Positions 36,978 to 47,599 of a DNA stretch of 64,000 bases are shown here, one piece after another. A program made the position numbers and the translations under genes. Source of the DNA: Sandaracinus amylolyticus (lineage in GTDB: Bacteria > Myxococcota_A > Polyangia > Polyangiales > Sandaracinaceae); assembly GCF_000737325.1 (NCBI RefSeq), contig NZ_CP011125.1, positions 5,642,001 through 5,706,000 on the forward strand, given 5' to 3'. The notes beneath the pieces were generated by a model. The model was given only the letters and a program-made list of their open reading frames with translations. It was not told the DNA's origin and did no database searches. The first letter of the stretch is position 1. The number at the start of each line of letters is the position of its first letter.

Positions 36978-38183
36978 CTACTCGAGCGCGCCTCCGTTGA
37001 TCCACCGCGCGACCTGCGCGATCGACGCCGCGTCGAGCTGCCGCGACATCCGCGGCATGACGTCGCCGCAGAGATCGACGCCCGCGAGCTTGCGCCACAG
37101 CAAGCTGCGCGTCGCGTCGCGCGGGATCACGAGCACGTTCCCGGTCTCGCAGATGCTCGGCACGTTCACGAGCTCGAGGTAGGCCTGCGTCTGCGTCGCG
37201 AGATCGAGCTGACCCGCGCGCGTTCCCGCGCTCACGTGGCACGGTCCGCAGCGCGAGCCGAACACGGTCGTGTAGATGCTCGTGAACGTCGGCGCGACCG
37301 TGCATCCGCCGGTGGGATCGCAGTACGAGCCGAGCTCGCACGCGGTGTGGACCGGCGTGACGCGACAGCCCGCGATCGCGTCGCACGCGTCGGTCGTGCA
37401 TGCGTTGCCGTCGTCGCACGCCGCCGCGTCGGGCGTGCTCGAGCACCCGGTGATCGGATCGCACACGTCGGTCGTGCACGCGACGCCGTCGTCGCACACC
37501 GCGGCCGCGGGCGTGTTCACGCACGTTCCGTCGGTGCACGCGTCCTCGGTGCACGGGACGCCGTCGTCGCACTCCGTCGCGTTCCGGCACTCGGGCGGCG
37601 GTCCGCCGTCGAGCGGGCTCGCGTCGATCGGCTCGTCGCCCGCGTCGATCGGTCCGGCGTCGTGGGGCGCGCTTGCATCGTCGGTGCCGGCGTCGTCCTG
37701 CGCGATCGAGCCATCGAGGCGCGGCGCGCTCCCGTCCCACGCGAGCAGCTCTCCGGGCGCGACCTCGATCGAGCGGCATCCCGACTCCGCACACGTCTCG
37801 CCCGCTTCGCACGTCACCGCGCGACACGACGCGAGCAGGTCGAGCCGCAGCGCGCGCGTCTGGTCCTCCACGAACACGACGCGTGCGCTCCGGCGCAGCA
37901 CTTCCGTGCTCCCGCGCAGGCCGATCACGTCGACGTCGATCGGCCCGAGCGTCGTCCGGCTCACGAGGCCGAGCGTCACCGGCAGCGGCGCGCCCGCCGC
38001 GACATCCGCGCTCGCCTCGCGCATCGCGCCCTGCCCGTCGCGCATCTCGATCCGGATCGTCTCGAGCTCGTCGGGCACGCGCAGATCCGTGTCGACGACG
38101 ATCATCAGCTCGGTCACCGGCGTCGGCGCCGCACACGACGCGAGCGCGAGCCCCAGCGCGAGGCGCATCACGCCGCGCGTCAC
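36978..38183 (-). CDS. Lipoprotein with Cys-rich repeats and a CxxCH heme motif
   Basis: 401 residues. GTG at 38183 overlaps the TPR gene stop as GTGA; an ATG at 38168 is an alternative. A lipoprotein signal ends in LALASC. A beta-rich region, an Asp/Gly/Ala linker, and Cys modules (CDDGVPCTEDAC, CDDGVACTTDVC, CDDGNACTTDAC) precede a C-terminal domain with SRCGPCHVSAG (about 310-320), a c-type heme site, and DVMPRMSRQL, which resembles the distal Met-Pro of planctomycete-type cytochrome domains. A surface electron-transfer or redox role is inferred. Third gene of the operon behind the Ser/Thr kinase. Confidence 0.75.
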   Translation of the reverse strand: MTRGVMRLALGLALASCAAPTPVTELMIVVDTDLRVPDELETIRIEMRDGQGAMREASADVAAGAPLPVTLGLVSRTTLGPIDVDVIGLRGSTEVLRRSARVVFVEDQTRALRLDLLASCRAVTCEAGETCAESGCRSIEVAPGELLAWDGSAPRLDGSIAQDDAGTDDASAPHDAGPIDAGDEPIDASPLDGGPPPECRNATECDDGVPCTEDACTDGTCVNTPAAAVCDDGVACTTDVCDPITGCSSTPDAAACDDGNACTTDACDAIAGCRVTPVHTACELGSYCDPTGGCTVAPTFTSIYTTVFGSRCGPCHVSAGTRAGQLDLATQTQAYLELVNVPSICETGNVLVIPRDATRSLLWRKLAGVDLCGDVMPRMSRQLDAASIAQVARWINGGALE

Positions 38184-39007
38184 CACTCGATCACCCCCGG
38201 CATCGCGTTCCCGATCGACGGCGCTTCTTCCCCCGACGGTGTCGTCATCACGATCGCGAGCGTCACGCCCACGCCGATCGCGACCACCGCGCCCCCCACG
38301 ATCCCGACCCACATCCACGTGTCGTCGCCGCCGCCCCGATCCGACGGCTCCGTCGTCTCGACGGGCGTCACCGCGAGCGCGGCGCGCGGCGCCTCGACGC
38401 GCTCCGCGCGCGCGGGCACGTCGAGCACGACCTCCGCTGCCTGTCCCTCTCCGACCTCGACCTGCGCGCGCGCCACGTCTTCGCCGTCGCGGATGGCGAC
38501 CGCCTCGTGCGAGCCCGGATCGAAGGGGACCGCGACCCCGATCGCCTCCGACGGCAGATCGCGCGTTCCGACACGCACCCGCACGTCGCTCGCGTCGCCC
38601 TCGACGCGCACCGTGAGCCGTCCCAGCCGCCGCGCGATGTCGGCGTGCTGCGCCTCCGCGGAGCTGCGCAGCTCGGCCGGCGTCGTGGGATCGCGCAGCA
38701 CGCGCTGGAGCGCCTCCGAGCCCTCCACGAGCAGCCCTCGATGCACGAGCGCCGACGCGAGGTTGAACGCGATCGCGGGCGCGGGACGGATCGCGTACGC
38801 GCGACGGAAGCGATCCGTCGCCTCCTCGTACGACTCGCGCCGCGCGAGCTCCACCCCTTCCTGGAAGAGCGAGCGCGCCATCGCCATGCGCTCGGGATCT
38901 TCGTCCTGCGCCCACGCGCGCGGCGTGATGGCGAGCGTCGCGATCCCGATCGCGACCGCCATCCACCGCGCGCCCGAGCGTCCCGTCGCGAACGCGCGTC
39001 GTCTCAT
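38180..39007 (-). CDS. TPR and PEGA-like membrane protein
   Basis: 275 residues, ATG directly after the kinase stop. A signal peptide (MAVAIGIATLAITPRAWAQ) is followed by TPR-like helices (AMARSLFQEGVELARRESYE, AIAFNLASALVHRGLL) at about 38-120. A PEGA-like segment (GRLTVRVEGDASDVRVRVGT, VAVPFDPGSHEAVAIRDG) and a C-terminal membrane helix (GIVGGAVVAIGVGVTLAIV) follow. This layout is common next to myxobacterial kinases. It sits between the kinase and the heme-motif lipoprotein with no gap on either side, so the three are one operon. Confidence 0.75.
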   Translation of the reverse strand: MRRRAFATGRSGARWMAVAIGIATLAITPRAWAQDEDPERMAMARSLFQEGVELARRESYEEATDRFRRAYAIRPAPAIAFNLASALVHRGLLVEGSEALQRVLRDPTTPAELRSSAEAQHADIARRLGRLTVRVEGDASDVRVRVGTRDLPSEAIGVAVPFDPGSHEAVAIRDGEDVARAQVEVGEGQAAEVVLDVPARAERVEAPRAALAVTPVETTEPSDRGGGDDTWMWVGIVGGAVVAIGVGVTLAIVMTTPSGEEAPSIGNAMPGVIEW

Positions 39008-40618
39008 CTAGAACCCCGGATCCTCCACGAAGCCCCCCGGCGTCGTCGGGACCGACGCGCGACGGCGCGCCCGCTCCGCACGACGCCGCTCTCGCGCGGC
39101 CGACACCGACTCGGTCTCCGCCTGCGCCGCGGGCGGCTCGACGTGCGCTGGCGCTGCGGGCGCGACCTCCACGGGCGCGGGCTCCACCACCTCCGGCGCG
39201 ACGGCCGCCGGCTCCTCCACCACGATCGGCTCGCTCGGCGGCGCCGCGACCGGCGCCACCTCCACCGCACGCGGCTCGACGCTCCCCGCGCGCATCGTCG
39301 TCACCACGCCCATCGCGACGAGCGCGATCACCGCGAGCGCAGCGATCACCCACGCCACGCGCGATCCGCGCGCCGGTGCCCTTTCGCGCACCAGCGGGAA
39401 CGGCAGTGCCGTCGCGTCAGCGCGCGGCTCCGGGAGCGCTGCGACGACCTCCGGCCGCGCATCGAGCTCCGGCGGGCGCCCGTACGCATCGCCGACGATC
39501 TGCTGCAGCGCGGTCGCGATCTTCGCGGACGTCACGACCATCCGCTCGTCCGCGAGGTAGCGCTCGAGATCCTCCTGCATCTCCGCGGCGCTCGCGTAGC
39601 GATGACGCGGAGAGCGCGCGAGCGCCTTCACCAGCACGCGCGCGAGGCCCGCGGGGATCCCTGCGAACGCGTCGTCCTTCAGCGGCTCGACCGCGATCGC
39701 GCGCATCGTCGCCGCGGGCCCGTCGCGCCGGAAGATGCGCTCTCCCGTGAGCATCTCGTGCAGCACGATGCCGAGCGAGAACACGTCGGAGCGCGCGTCG
39801 ATCTTCGCGCCCGTGCACTGCTCGGGCGAGAGATACGCGAGCTTGCCGCGCACGATCGTGTGCCCGTCGGTGTCGCTCGCCGTGTCCTTCGCAGGATCGT
39901 CGCGCGTGGTCTCCAGCGACGACTGCGCGACCCCGAAGTCGAGCAGCTTCACCGTGCCGTCCCACGCGACCATCACGTTGTGCGGCGAAACGTCCTGATG
40001 GACGACCTCGAGCGCGCGCCCTCGCTCGTCGCGCGCGACGTGCGCCGAGTGCAGCGCCTCCGCGACGCTCGACGCGATCTTCGCCGCGACGTGCGGCGGG
40101 ATCCTCGTGCGCGTCTTGCGCGCGTACACGATCAGCTCGCGCACGCTCGTGCCCGCCACGAGCTCCATCGCGAGGTACGCGTGCCCGCTCTCCACGCCGA
40201 ACCGGTACACGTGGCAGACGTTCGGATGCCGCAGCCCGAGCGCGACCGCGCCCTCGCGCATGAACATCTCGGCGAAGCCCGCGTCGCGCTCGAGCGACGC
40301 GCGGATCACCTTGAGCGCGAGCAGTCGCGCCGCGCCCTCCGATCGCTCGCGCGCGAGGAACACCTCGGCCATCCCGCCGACGGCGATCCGCCCGAGCAGC
40401 TCGTACCCCGCGAAGCGTCGCAGCGTCGGAAGCTCCGGCGCGTGCTCCTCGCGCGCGCGCTCCGGCACGTCGGTCTCGATCAGGACCTCGAGCGAGTCCC
40501 GCATCCGCGGCCCCGAGCTCTCCCCATCGGCGCTCTCTGGAGAGATCGCCGCGCGTTCGGGGCTCGACCGGCGGATCACCGGTTCCTCACGACGCGCGCT
40601 CGCTGCGATCGGCTCCAC
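39008..40618 (-). CDS. Ser/Thr protein kinase with HQD catalytic loop
   Basis: 536 residues, GTG at 40618 with AGAGGAGG 8 bp upstream. Kinase domain from about 70 to 340: glycine loop IAVGGMAEVFLAR, Lys in LALKVIRA, catalytic loop VHQDVSPHNVMV where the usual HRD is HQD, DFGVAQ, and SPEQCTG. The Arg-to-Gln change is in a residue that usually contacts the activation loop, so catalysis may still be possible with different regulation. A long Pro/Ala tail and a membrane helix at about 420-440 (AWVIAALAVIALVAMGVV) put a Pro/Glu/Val-rich C-terminus outside. First gene of a three-gene operon. Confidence 0.85.
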   Translation of the reverse strand: MEPIAASARREEPVIRRSSPERAAISPESADGESSGPRMRDSLEVLIETDVPERAREEHAPELPTLRRFAGYELLGRIAVGGMAEVFLARERSEGAARLLALKVIRASLERDAGFAEMFMREGAVALGLRHPNVCHVYRFGVESGHAYLAMELVAGTSVRELIVYARKTRTRIPPHVAAKIASSVAEALHSAHVARDERGRALEVVHQDVSPHNVMVAWDGTVKLLDFGVAQSSLETTRDDPAKDTASDTDGHTIVRGKLAYLSPEQCTGAKIDARSDVFSLGIVLHEMLTGERIFRRDGPAATMRAIAVEPLKDDAFAGIPAGLARVLVKALARSPRHRYASAAEMQEDLERYLADERMVVTSAKIATALQQIVGDAYGRPPELDARPEVVAALPEPRADATALPFPLVRERAPARGSRVAWVIAALAVIALVAMGVVTTMRAGSVEPRAVEVAPVAAPPSEPIVVEEPAAVAPEVVEPAPVEVAPAAPAHVEPPAAQAETESVSAARERRRAERARRRASVPTTPGGFVEDPGF

Positions 40619-40765
40619 ACGTCGTGCCTCCTCTCGGCAAAGTTACCGGGGACCTGACCTTCGGTCGTCCAGGTTTTCCCCTACGTGGCGCCCGCGAAGA
40701 GGCCGAAAATCTCACCAAGCTCGTGCTGCGACCCTCCCCCCGCCGCGCGTACACGACGGAACGAG

Positions 40766-40795
40766 AAAGGGCCCGGCGTCACCGCCGAGCCCCTT
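40766..40795 (-). terminator. Terminator after the acyl-CoA dehydrogenase gene
   Basis: On the minus strand an AAGGGGCTCGGCG arm pairs with CGCCGGGCCCTTT across GTGA, with one wobble and one bulge, followed by a T-rich stretch. It lies 25 bp past the dehydrogenase stop. Confidence 0.6.
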
Positions 40796-40819
40796 CATGT
40801 CACCAGCCCGCGATCCCCT

Positions 40820-42661
<1,842 letters not shown>

Positions 42662-42762
42662 CTGCACCTCACTCCTAGGAAGCGTCGGCTGCCGTTCGAT
42701 GCGTTCGGGATCGGGCCGCTGGCGCGTCTCTCACGAAACTGAACCGCGGCTCAGTCAACAGG

Positions 42763-42789
42763 AGTATGGGGTGCGACGCAGTGCGTCAA
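42763..42789 (-). promoter_or_regulatory. Promoter with overlapping palindrome upstream of the acyl-CoA dehydrogenase gene
   Basis: On the minus strand TTGACG (42784-42789), 15-bp spacer and CATACT (42763-42768) lie about 100 bp before the start codon, in an unusually AT-rich stretch. A 13-bp palindrome, GACGCAGTGCGTC at 42775-42787, overlaps the -35 and spacer, as expected for a repressor site. The short spacer lowers confidence. Confidence 0.5.
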
Positions 42790-42878
42790 GCCGAAATGGG
42801 CGGGAAACGCGATGTTTTTCCGCTGTTTGCCGAGGCCCGCGGATCGCTGCGTGACGCAGGCATGAGTTGCTGACGGAG

Positions 42879-44165
42879 TCAGCTCGGCTCGGCGGCCATT
42901 CCCGCGAGCAGCACGCGCAGCAGATCGGCCCCGAGCCGTCGATATCCCTGCTCGGTGAAGTGCATGCGATCGTCGCGCTCGAGCGGCGGATCGGCCGCGA
43001 GCCAGCGCTCCACCGCGCCCGGTCCGCCCTGCCACGCGAGCACGTCGACGAACGCGCAGCCGTTCGCGTGCGCGACCCGCCGCTGCATCGCGACGAAGAG
43101 CGGCAGCGCGCCCGGGCGCTTCCACTCGCCGCGCTCACCGCGCACCTGCCGCTCCGAGGGCCCGATCACGAGGCACGACGCGCCCGGCGAGTGCCTGCGC
43201 AGCCGCTCGAGCACGTCGACGAAGTGCTGCTCGTGCTGCGCGAACGCGAGGTGGTGATCGTCGAGCTCGTTGTTGCCGTACGAGAGCGCGATCAGGTCGG
43301 GCGGGCGCGGCGCCCACAGCGCGCTCCACGTCCCCTCGTCCCAGAGCAGCTGATGGCGCGCCTTCGCGCCGGCGATCGCGAGCTGATCGACGATCACGCC
43401 CGGCCGATCGCGCTCGAGCACCACGCCGAAGACGCGCACCGGCGCGCTGCCGCGCGTGCGCAGCGAGACGCGATGCGATCCCAACGGCACCTCGATGCGC
43501 TCGATCGCAGGCGCGATCGTGTCGCTCGCAGTGTCGAGCGCGCGCGAGGGCTCACCGTCGATCTCCACCTCGAGCGCGCCGCCGCCGGGCTGGCGCAGGT
43601 ACATGATCTCGATGCGCGACGCGCTCGCGCCGTGCTCGGTCTCGACGTCGGCCCACGCGGGCTCGGTCGCCTCGAACGCCATGCCCGCGAGCCCGTAGTG
43701 CTCGACGCCCATGCGCTTGCTCGAGGGCTGCAGCATCGTCCAGCCCTCGGCGTCGGCGATGCGCACGCCCTGCTGCCAGTAGCGATCGATCGGCGGCATC
43801 GCGAGCACGAAGCCGTGGCCCGCATCGCCGAAGTGCTGCTGCAGCCGGGCGCGGATCACGCCGGTGTAGAGATCGCTCGCGGTGTGCGAGCCGCCGTAGA
43901 ACGAGAGCCGCGCGGTGTGCTCGCCGCGCGCGGCGCGCGCGAGCGCGGCATGGAGCGCGTCGAGCGCGTGACCGCTCGGGTCCTCGAGCACGAGATCGCC
44001 GGTGAGCCCGTCCGTCGGCCGATCGGGGAGATCGTCGAGCGCGGCGCGCGCGAGCTCACCCGGCGACGTGGGCGCGAGCGGCATGCTCGACCCGCGCTCG
44101 TCGGCGTCCGCGGCGCCACATCCGATCGCGAGCGCGATCAGCGGAACGACACAGCGCGCGATCAC
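42879..44165 (-). CDS. SGNH/GDSL-like hydrolase lipoprotein
   Basis: 428 residues. GTG at 44165 overlaps the chorismate synthase stop as GTGA. A lipoprotein signal (CVVPLIALAIGC) precedes an SGNH-like fold: nucleophile Ser in RLSFYGGSHTASD (about 91), Asn region LIALSYGNNELDD and catalytic DDRMHFTEQGYRRLG with Asp-x-x-His. Such enzymes deacylate esters, often on sugars or lipids, outside the cytoplasm. Coupling to aroC is surprising and may only reflect gene compaction. Substrate unknown. Confidence 0.8.
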   Translation of the reverse strand: MIARCVVPLIALAIGCGAADADERGSSMPLAPTSPGELARAALDDLPDRPTDGLTGDLVLEDPSGHALDALHAALARAARGEHTARLSFYGGSHTASDLYTGVIRARLQQHFGDAGHGFVLAMPPIDRYWQQGVRIADAEGWTMLQPSSKRMGVEHYGLAGMAFEATEPAWADVETEHGASASRIEIMYLRQPGGGALEVEIDGEPSRALDTASDTIAPAIERIEVPLGSHRVSLRTRGSAPVRVFGVVLERDRPGVIVDQLAIAGAKARHQLLWDEGTWSALWAPRPPDLIALSYGNNELDDHHLAFAQHEQHFVDVLERLRRHSPGASCLVIGPSERQVRGERGEWKRPGALPLFVAMQRRVAHANGCAFVDVLAWQGGPGAVERWLAADPPLERDDRMHFTEQGYRRLGADLLRVLLAGMAAEPS

Positions 44166-45304
44166 GTCGACGACGACACCCGCCGGGAGCCGGTCCAGCG
44201 CAGCCAGTGATCCGCGAGCACGATCGCGACCATCGCCTCGCCGATCGGAGGAAAGCGCGGGAGCAGACACGGGTCGTGTCGTCCCTTCGTGCGCAGCGTC
44301 GCGGCGCGTCCGTGCACGTCCGCGGTGTCCTGCTCGCGCGCGAGCGAGCTCGTCGGCTTGATCGCGGCGCGCATCACGATCGGCATCCCGCTCGAGATGC
44401 CACCGAGCATCCCGCCGTGACGGTTGCTCGCGGTGCGCAGCGTCGGCACGTCGGGCGGCGAGGTCTCGCGCGCCGCCGCGAGGAACACGTCGTTGTGCGC
44501 GCTGCCGCGCATGCGGGCGCTCGCGAACCCGCTGCCGAACTCCACGCCGAGCACCGCGGGCAACGAGAAGAGCGCCTTGCCGAGATCGGCGCGCAGCTTG
44601 TCGAAGACCGGCTCGCCGAGCCCCGCGGGCACGTTCGTCGCGACGATCTCCGACACGCCGCCGATCGAGTCGAGATCGCGGCGCACCTCGTCGATGAGCG
44701 AGACCATGCGCGCCGCCGCGTCGGGATCGGGGCAGCGCACGAGGTTCGGCGATCCATCGGGCAGCGTCTCGACCTGGGCCAGCGTGACGCTCGCCGGATC
44801 GTCGATCTTCGCGACGACGTCGCCGACCTGCTTCACGTACGCGATCACGCGACCGCCGAACGCTTCGTGGATCAGCTTCTTCGCGATCGCGCCCGCAGCG
44901 ACGCGCGCCACCGTCTCGCGCGCGCTCGAGCGACCACCGCCGCGCGGATCGCGGAAGCCGTACTTCGCGTCGTAGGTGTAGTCGGCGTGGCCGGGGCGAT
45001 AGACCTCGGCGATCGACGCGTAGTCCTTGCTGCGCTGATCGGTGTTGCGCACGAGGATCGCGATCGGCGTGCCGGTGGTGCGCCCCTCGTAGACGCCGCT
45101 CAGGATCTCCGGCTCGTCGCTCTCCATGCGCTGCGTGGTCAGCACGCTCTGGCCGGGCTTGCGGCGCGCGAGATCGGGGCGGAGATCCTCCTCGCTCAGC
45201 GCGAGACCGGGGGGACATCCGTCGACGATCACGACGTTCCCCGGTCCGTGCGACTCGCCCGCGGTGGTGACGCGGAACGCCTGTCCGAAGCTCGAGCCCG
45301 GCAT
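44162..45304 (-). CDS. aroC: Chorismate synthase
   Basis: 380 residues, normal length. Family motifs are complete: TTAGESHGPG, KYGFRDPRGGGRSSARETVARVAAGA, and GSGFASARMRGSAHND. It makes chorismate from EPSP with reduced FMN, the last step of the shikimate pathway. No other shikimate gene is in the window. ATG at 45304; the small lipoprotein gene stops 28 bp upstream on the same strand. The GDSL lipoprotein overlaps its end by 4 bp. Confidence 0.95.
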   Translation of the reverse strand: MPGSSFGQAFRVTTAGESHGPGNVVIVDGCPPGLALSEEDLRPDLARRKPGQSVLTTQRMESDEPEILSGVYEGRTTGTPIAILVRNTDQRSKDYASIAEVYRPGHADYTYDAKYGFRDPRGGGRSSARETVARVAAGAIAKKLIHEAFGGRVIAYVKQVGDVVAKIDDPASVTLAQVETLPDGSPNLVRCPDPDAAARMVSLIDEVRRDLDSIGGVSEIVATNVPAGLGEPVFDKLRADLGKALFSLPAVLGVEFGSGFASARMRGSAHNDVFLAAARETSPPDVPTLRTASNRHGGMLGGISSGMPIVMRAAIKPTSSLAREQDTADVHGRAATLRTKGRHDPCLLPRFPPIGEAMVAIVLADHWLRWTGSRRVSSST

Positions 45305-45332
45305 CGGCGGCGAGTCTAGAACGCGCGGCGCC

Positions 45333-45797
45333 TCAGGGCCCGCCATCCTGCGCGAGCGTCTCGAGCTCGCGCGCCGCGGTGCGCCCGCCGATCTCCACGA
45401 CGAGCGTGAGCGGCACGTCCGAGATGGACGGCGCCGTGGGCGGGAAGAGCAGGATGGGCGCGCTCGTCGCGTCGGTGTCGCTCCCGCGCAGCGGCACGTT
45501 CGACGCGTTCGTCTCCACGACGCCCGAAGGTCCGCGCAGCTCGGTGCGCTGCGCGATGCAGGCACCGAGCGCGCTCCCGACCACGCGCACGTCGACCTCG
45601 AGGTGCGTGCCGCCCTGCGTCCCGTGGATCTCCTCGACGCGCTGGATCTCGATCGCGCTCACCGCGCCCGCCGACGCGCGATCGCACGACGACATCACCG
45701 GCGGCGACGGGTTGTCGCACGAGCACGCCGCGAGCGACGTCACGACCACCGAAGCCACTCCGAGCCCCACGCCGACGGCGCACACGATCCCGCGCAC
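45333..45797 (-). CDS. Small Cys-rich lipoprotein
   Basis: 154 residues, GTG at 45797. A lipoprotein signal (VGVGLGVASVVVTSLAAC) gives lipid Cys about residue 25. Four Cys remain in the mature part (SCDN, SSCDRA, GACIAQ). The rest is a beta-rich domain (THLEVDVRVVGS, DVPLTLVVEIGGR). Family not recognised. It starts 71 bp from the divergent argS gene. Confidence 0.72.
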   Translation of the reverse strand: MRGIVCAVGVGLGVASVVVTSLAACSCDNPSPPVMSSCDRASAGAVSAIEIQRVEEIHGTQGGTHLEVDVRVVGSALGACIAQRTELRGPSGVVETNASNVPLRGSDTDATSAPILLFPPTAPSISDVPLTLVVEIGGRTAARELETLAQDGGP

Positions 45798-45868
45798 CGC
45801 GCGACGATATCGCGTCCGGCGCCCGGGATCATGCAGTCCGACGCGCTCGGTGGTAAGAACGCGCGCCT

Positions 45869-47599
45869 ATGCGGATCGAACGCTTCCTCGATGCTCTCGC
45901 CGGAAAGGCGATCGAGGACACCCTGGGCGTGAAGGCGCCCGCGATCCTGCGCCCCACGCAGGACCCGAAGCACGGCGACTACCAGGTGAACGGCGTGATG
46001 CCGCTCGCCAAGCAGCAGAAGCGTCCGCCGCGCGAGCTCGCCGAGAAGGTCGCGGAAGCACTGCGCTCGCACGAAGCGATCGCGGAGGCGACCGTCGCGG
46101 GCCCCGGGTTCCTCAACATCCGCCTCGCCGACGCGTGGATCGCGGCGCGCCTCGCGGAGTCGCTGAAGGACGCGCGCGACGGCGTGCCCGAGAGCGAGAC
46201 GAAGCAGAAGATCGTCGTCGACTACTCGAGCCCGAACATCGCGAAGCAGATGCACGTCGGCCACCTGCGCTCGACGATCATCGGCCACGCGCTGGTGCAG
46301 CTCCTTCGCTTCCAGGGCCACGAGGTCATCGGCGACAACCACCTCGGCGACTGGGGCACGCAGTACGGCTTGCTCATCGCGGGCCTGCGCGCGTTCGGCG
46401 GCGGTGACGCCGCGGTCGCGTCGCTCTCGCTCGCGCAGCTCGAGGGCATCTACGTGGAGGCGAAGAAGCGCGCGAAGGACGACGAGTCGTTCGCGGACGA
46501 GGCGCGCCGCGAGCTCGCGAAGCTGCAGTCGGGCGACGCCGCGAACCGCGCGCTCTGGGAGCGCTTCGTCGCGATCACGCGCGCCGAGAACGACAAGGTC
46601 TACGAGCGCCTCGGCGTCTCGTTCGACTGGTGGAAGGGCGAGAGCTTCTACGAGCCGATGCTCCCGGGCGTCGTCGACGAGCTGCTCGCGAAGGGCCTCG
46701 CGCGCGAGGACCAGGGCGCGATCTGCATCTTCTTCAACGAGCTCGAGAACGTCCCGAACAAGCTCGCGAAGCAGAAGACGCCGTTCCTCATCCGCAAGAA
46801 GGACGGCGCGTTCCTCTACTCGACCAGCGACATCGCGACGGTCGAGCACCGCAAGTCGCTCGGCGTCGAACGCTCGATTTACGTCGTCGACTCGCGCCAG
46901 TCGCAGCACTTCGAGCAGCTCTTCGGCGTCGTGCAGATGCTCGGCATCCAGATGCAGCTCGAGCACGTCGGCTTCGGCATGGTGCTCGGCAGCAGCGGCA
47001 CCGCGCTCGCGACGCGCGAGGGCAACGCGCTCACGCTCGCGTCGCTGCTCGACGAGGCAGAAGCGCGCGCGGCGGTCGGTGTGCGCGAGCAGGGCATCGA
47101 CATCAGCGAACAAGACATGCCGAAGGTCGCGAGGGCGGTCGGCATCGGCGCGGTGAAGTACAGCGATCTGCGCCAGAACCGGCTCAGCGACTACCAGTTC
47201 GACTTCGACAAGCTCATCGAGTTCAAGGGCAACGCCGGGCCCTATCTCCAGTACGCGGCGACGCGCGGCGGCTCGATCTTCCGCACCGGCGGGATCGATC
47301 TCGCGAGCTTCGCGCCCGCTTCGATCACGCTCACCGAGCCCGCCGAGCTCGCGCTCGCGCGCCAGCTCGCGAAGTTCGCGGACGTCGTGCACGCGGCGGC
47401 CGACACCTGCCAGCCGCACTTGCTCTGCGATCACCTCTATGCGGTCGCGAGCGACTTCAGCCGCTTCTACGAGGCGTGCCAGGTCCTGAAGAGCGAGGGC
47501 GCCACGCGCGAGTCGCGCCTCGCGCTCACCGCGATCACGTCGCGTCAGCTCCGCCGCGGCCTCACGCTGCTCGGCATCGAAGTCCTCGAGCGCATGTGA
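45869..47599 (+). CDS. argS: Arginyl-tRNA synthetase
   Basis: 576 residues, normal length. HIGH-type motif HVGHLRSTIIGH, GDNHLGDWGTQYG, and the region that replaces KMSKS, VLGSSGTALATREGN, are all as expected for ArgS, which often lacks a canonical KMSKS. The C-terminal DALR-type helical domain ends in RQLRRGLTLLGIEVLERM. It charges tRNA-Arg with arginine. ATG at 45869; the rRNA-methyltransferase-like gene overlaps its stop as GTGA. Confidence 0.95.
   Translation: MRIERFLDALAGKAIEDTLGVKAPAILRPTQDPKHGDYQVNGVMPLAKQQKRPPRELAEKVAEALRSHEAIAEATVAGPGFLNIRLADAWIAARLAESLKDARDGVPESETKQKIVVDYSSPNIAKQMHVGHLRSTIIGHALVQLLRFQGHEVIGDNHLGDWGTQYGLLIAGLRAFGGGDAAVASLSLAQLEGIYVEAKKRAKDDESFADEARRELAKLQSGDAANRALWERFVAITRAENDKVYERLGVSFDWWKGESFYEPMLPGVVDELLAKGLAREDQGAICIFFNELENVPNKLAKQKTPFLIRKKDGAFLYSTSDIATVEHRKSLGVERSIYVVDSRQSQHFEQLFGVVQMLGIQMQLEHVGFGMVLGSSGTALATREGNALTLASLLDEAEARAAVGVREQGIDISEQDMPKVARAVGIGAVKYSDLRQNRLSDYQFDFDKLIEFKGNAGPYLQYAATRGGSIFRTGGIDLASFAPASITLTEPAELALARQLAKFADVVHAAADTCQPHLLCDHLYAVASDFSRFYEACQVLKSEGATRESRLALTAITSRQLRRGLTLLGIEVLERM

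Noticed and set aside
46980..47030. ArgS with a lost KMSKS motif
   Set aside because: Arginyl-tRNA synthetases often lack canonical KMSKS; the rest of the enzyme is complete, so it is not a broken gene.
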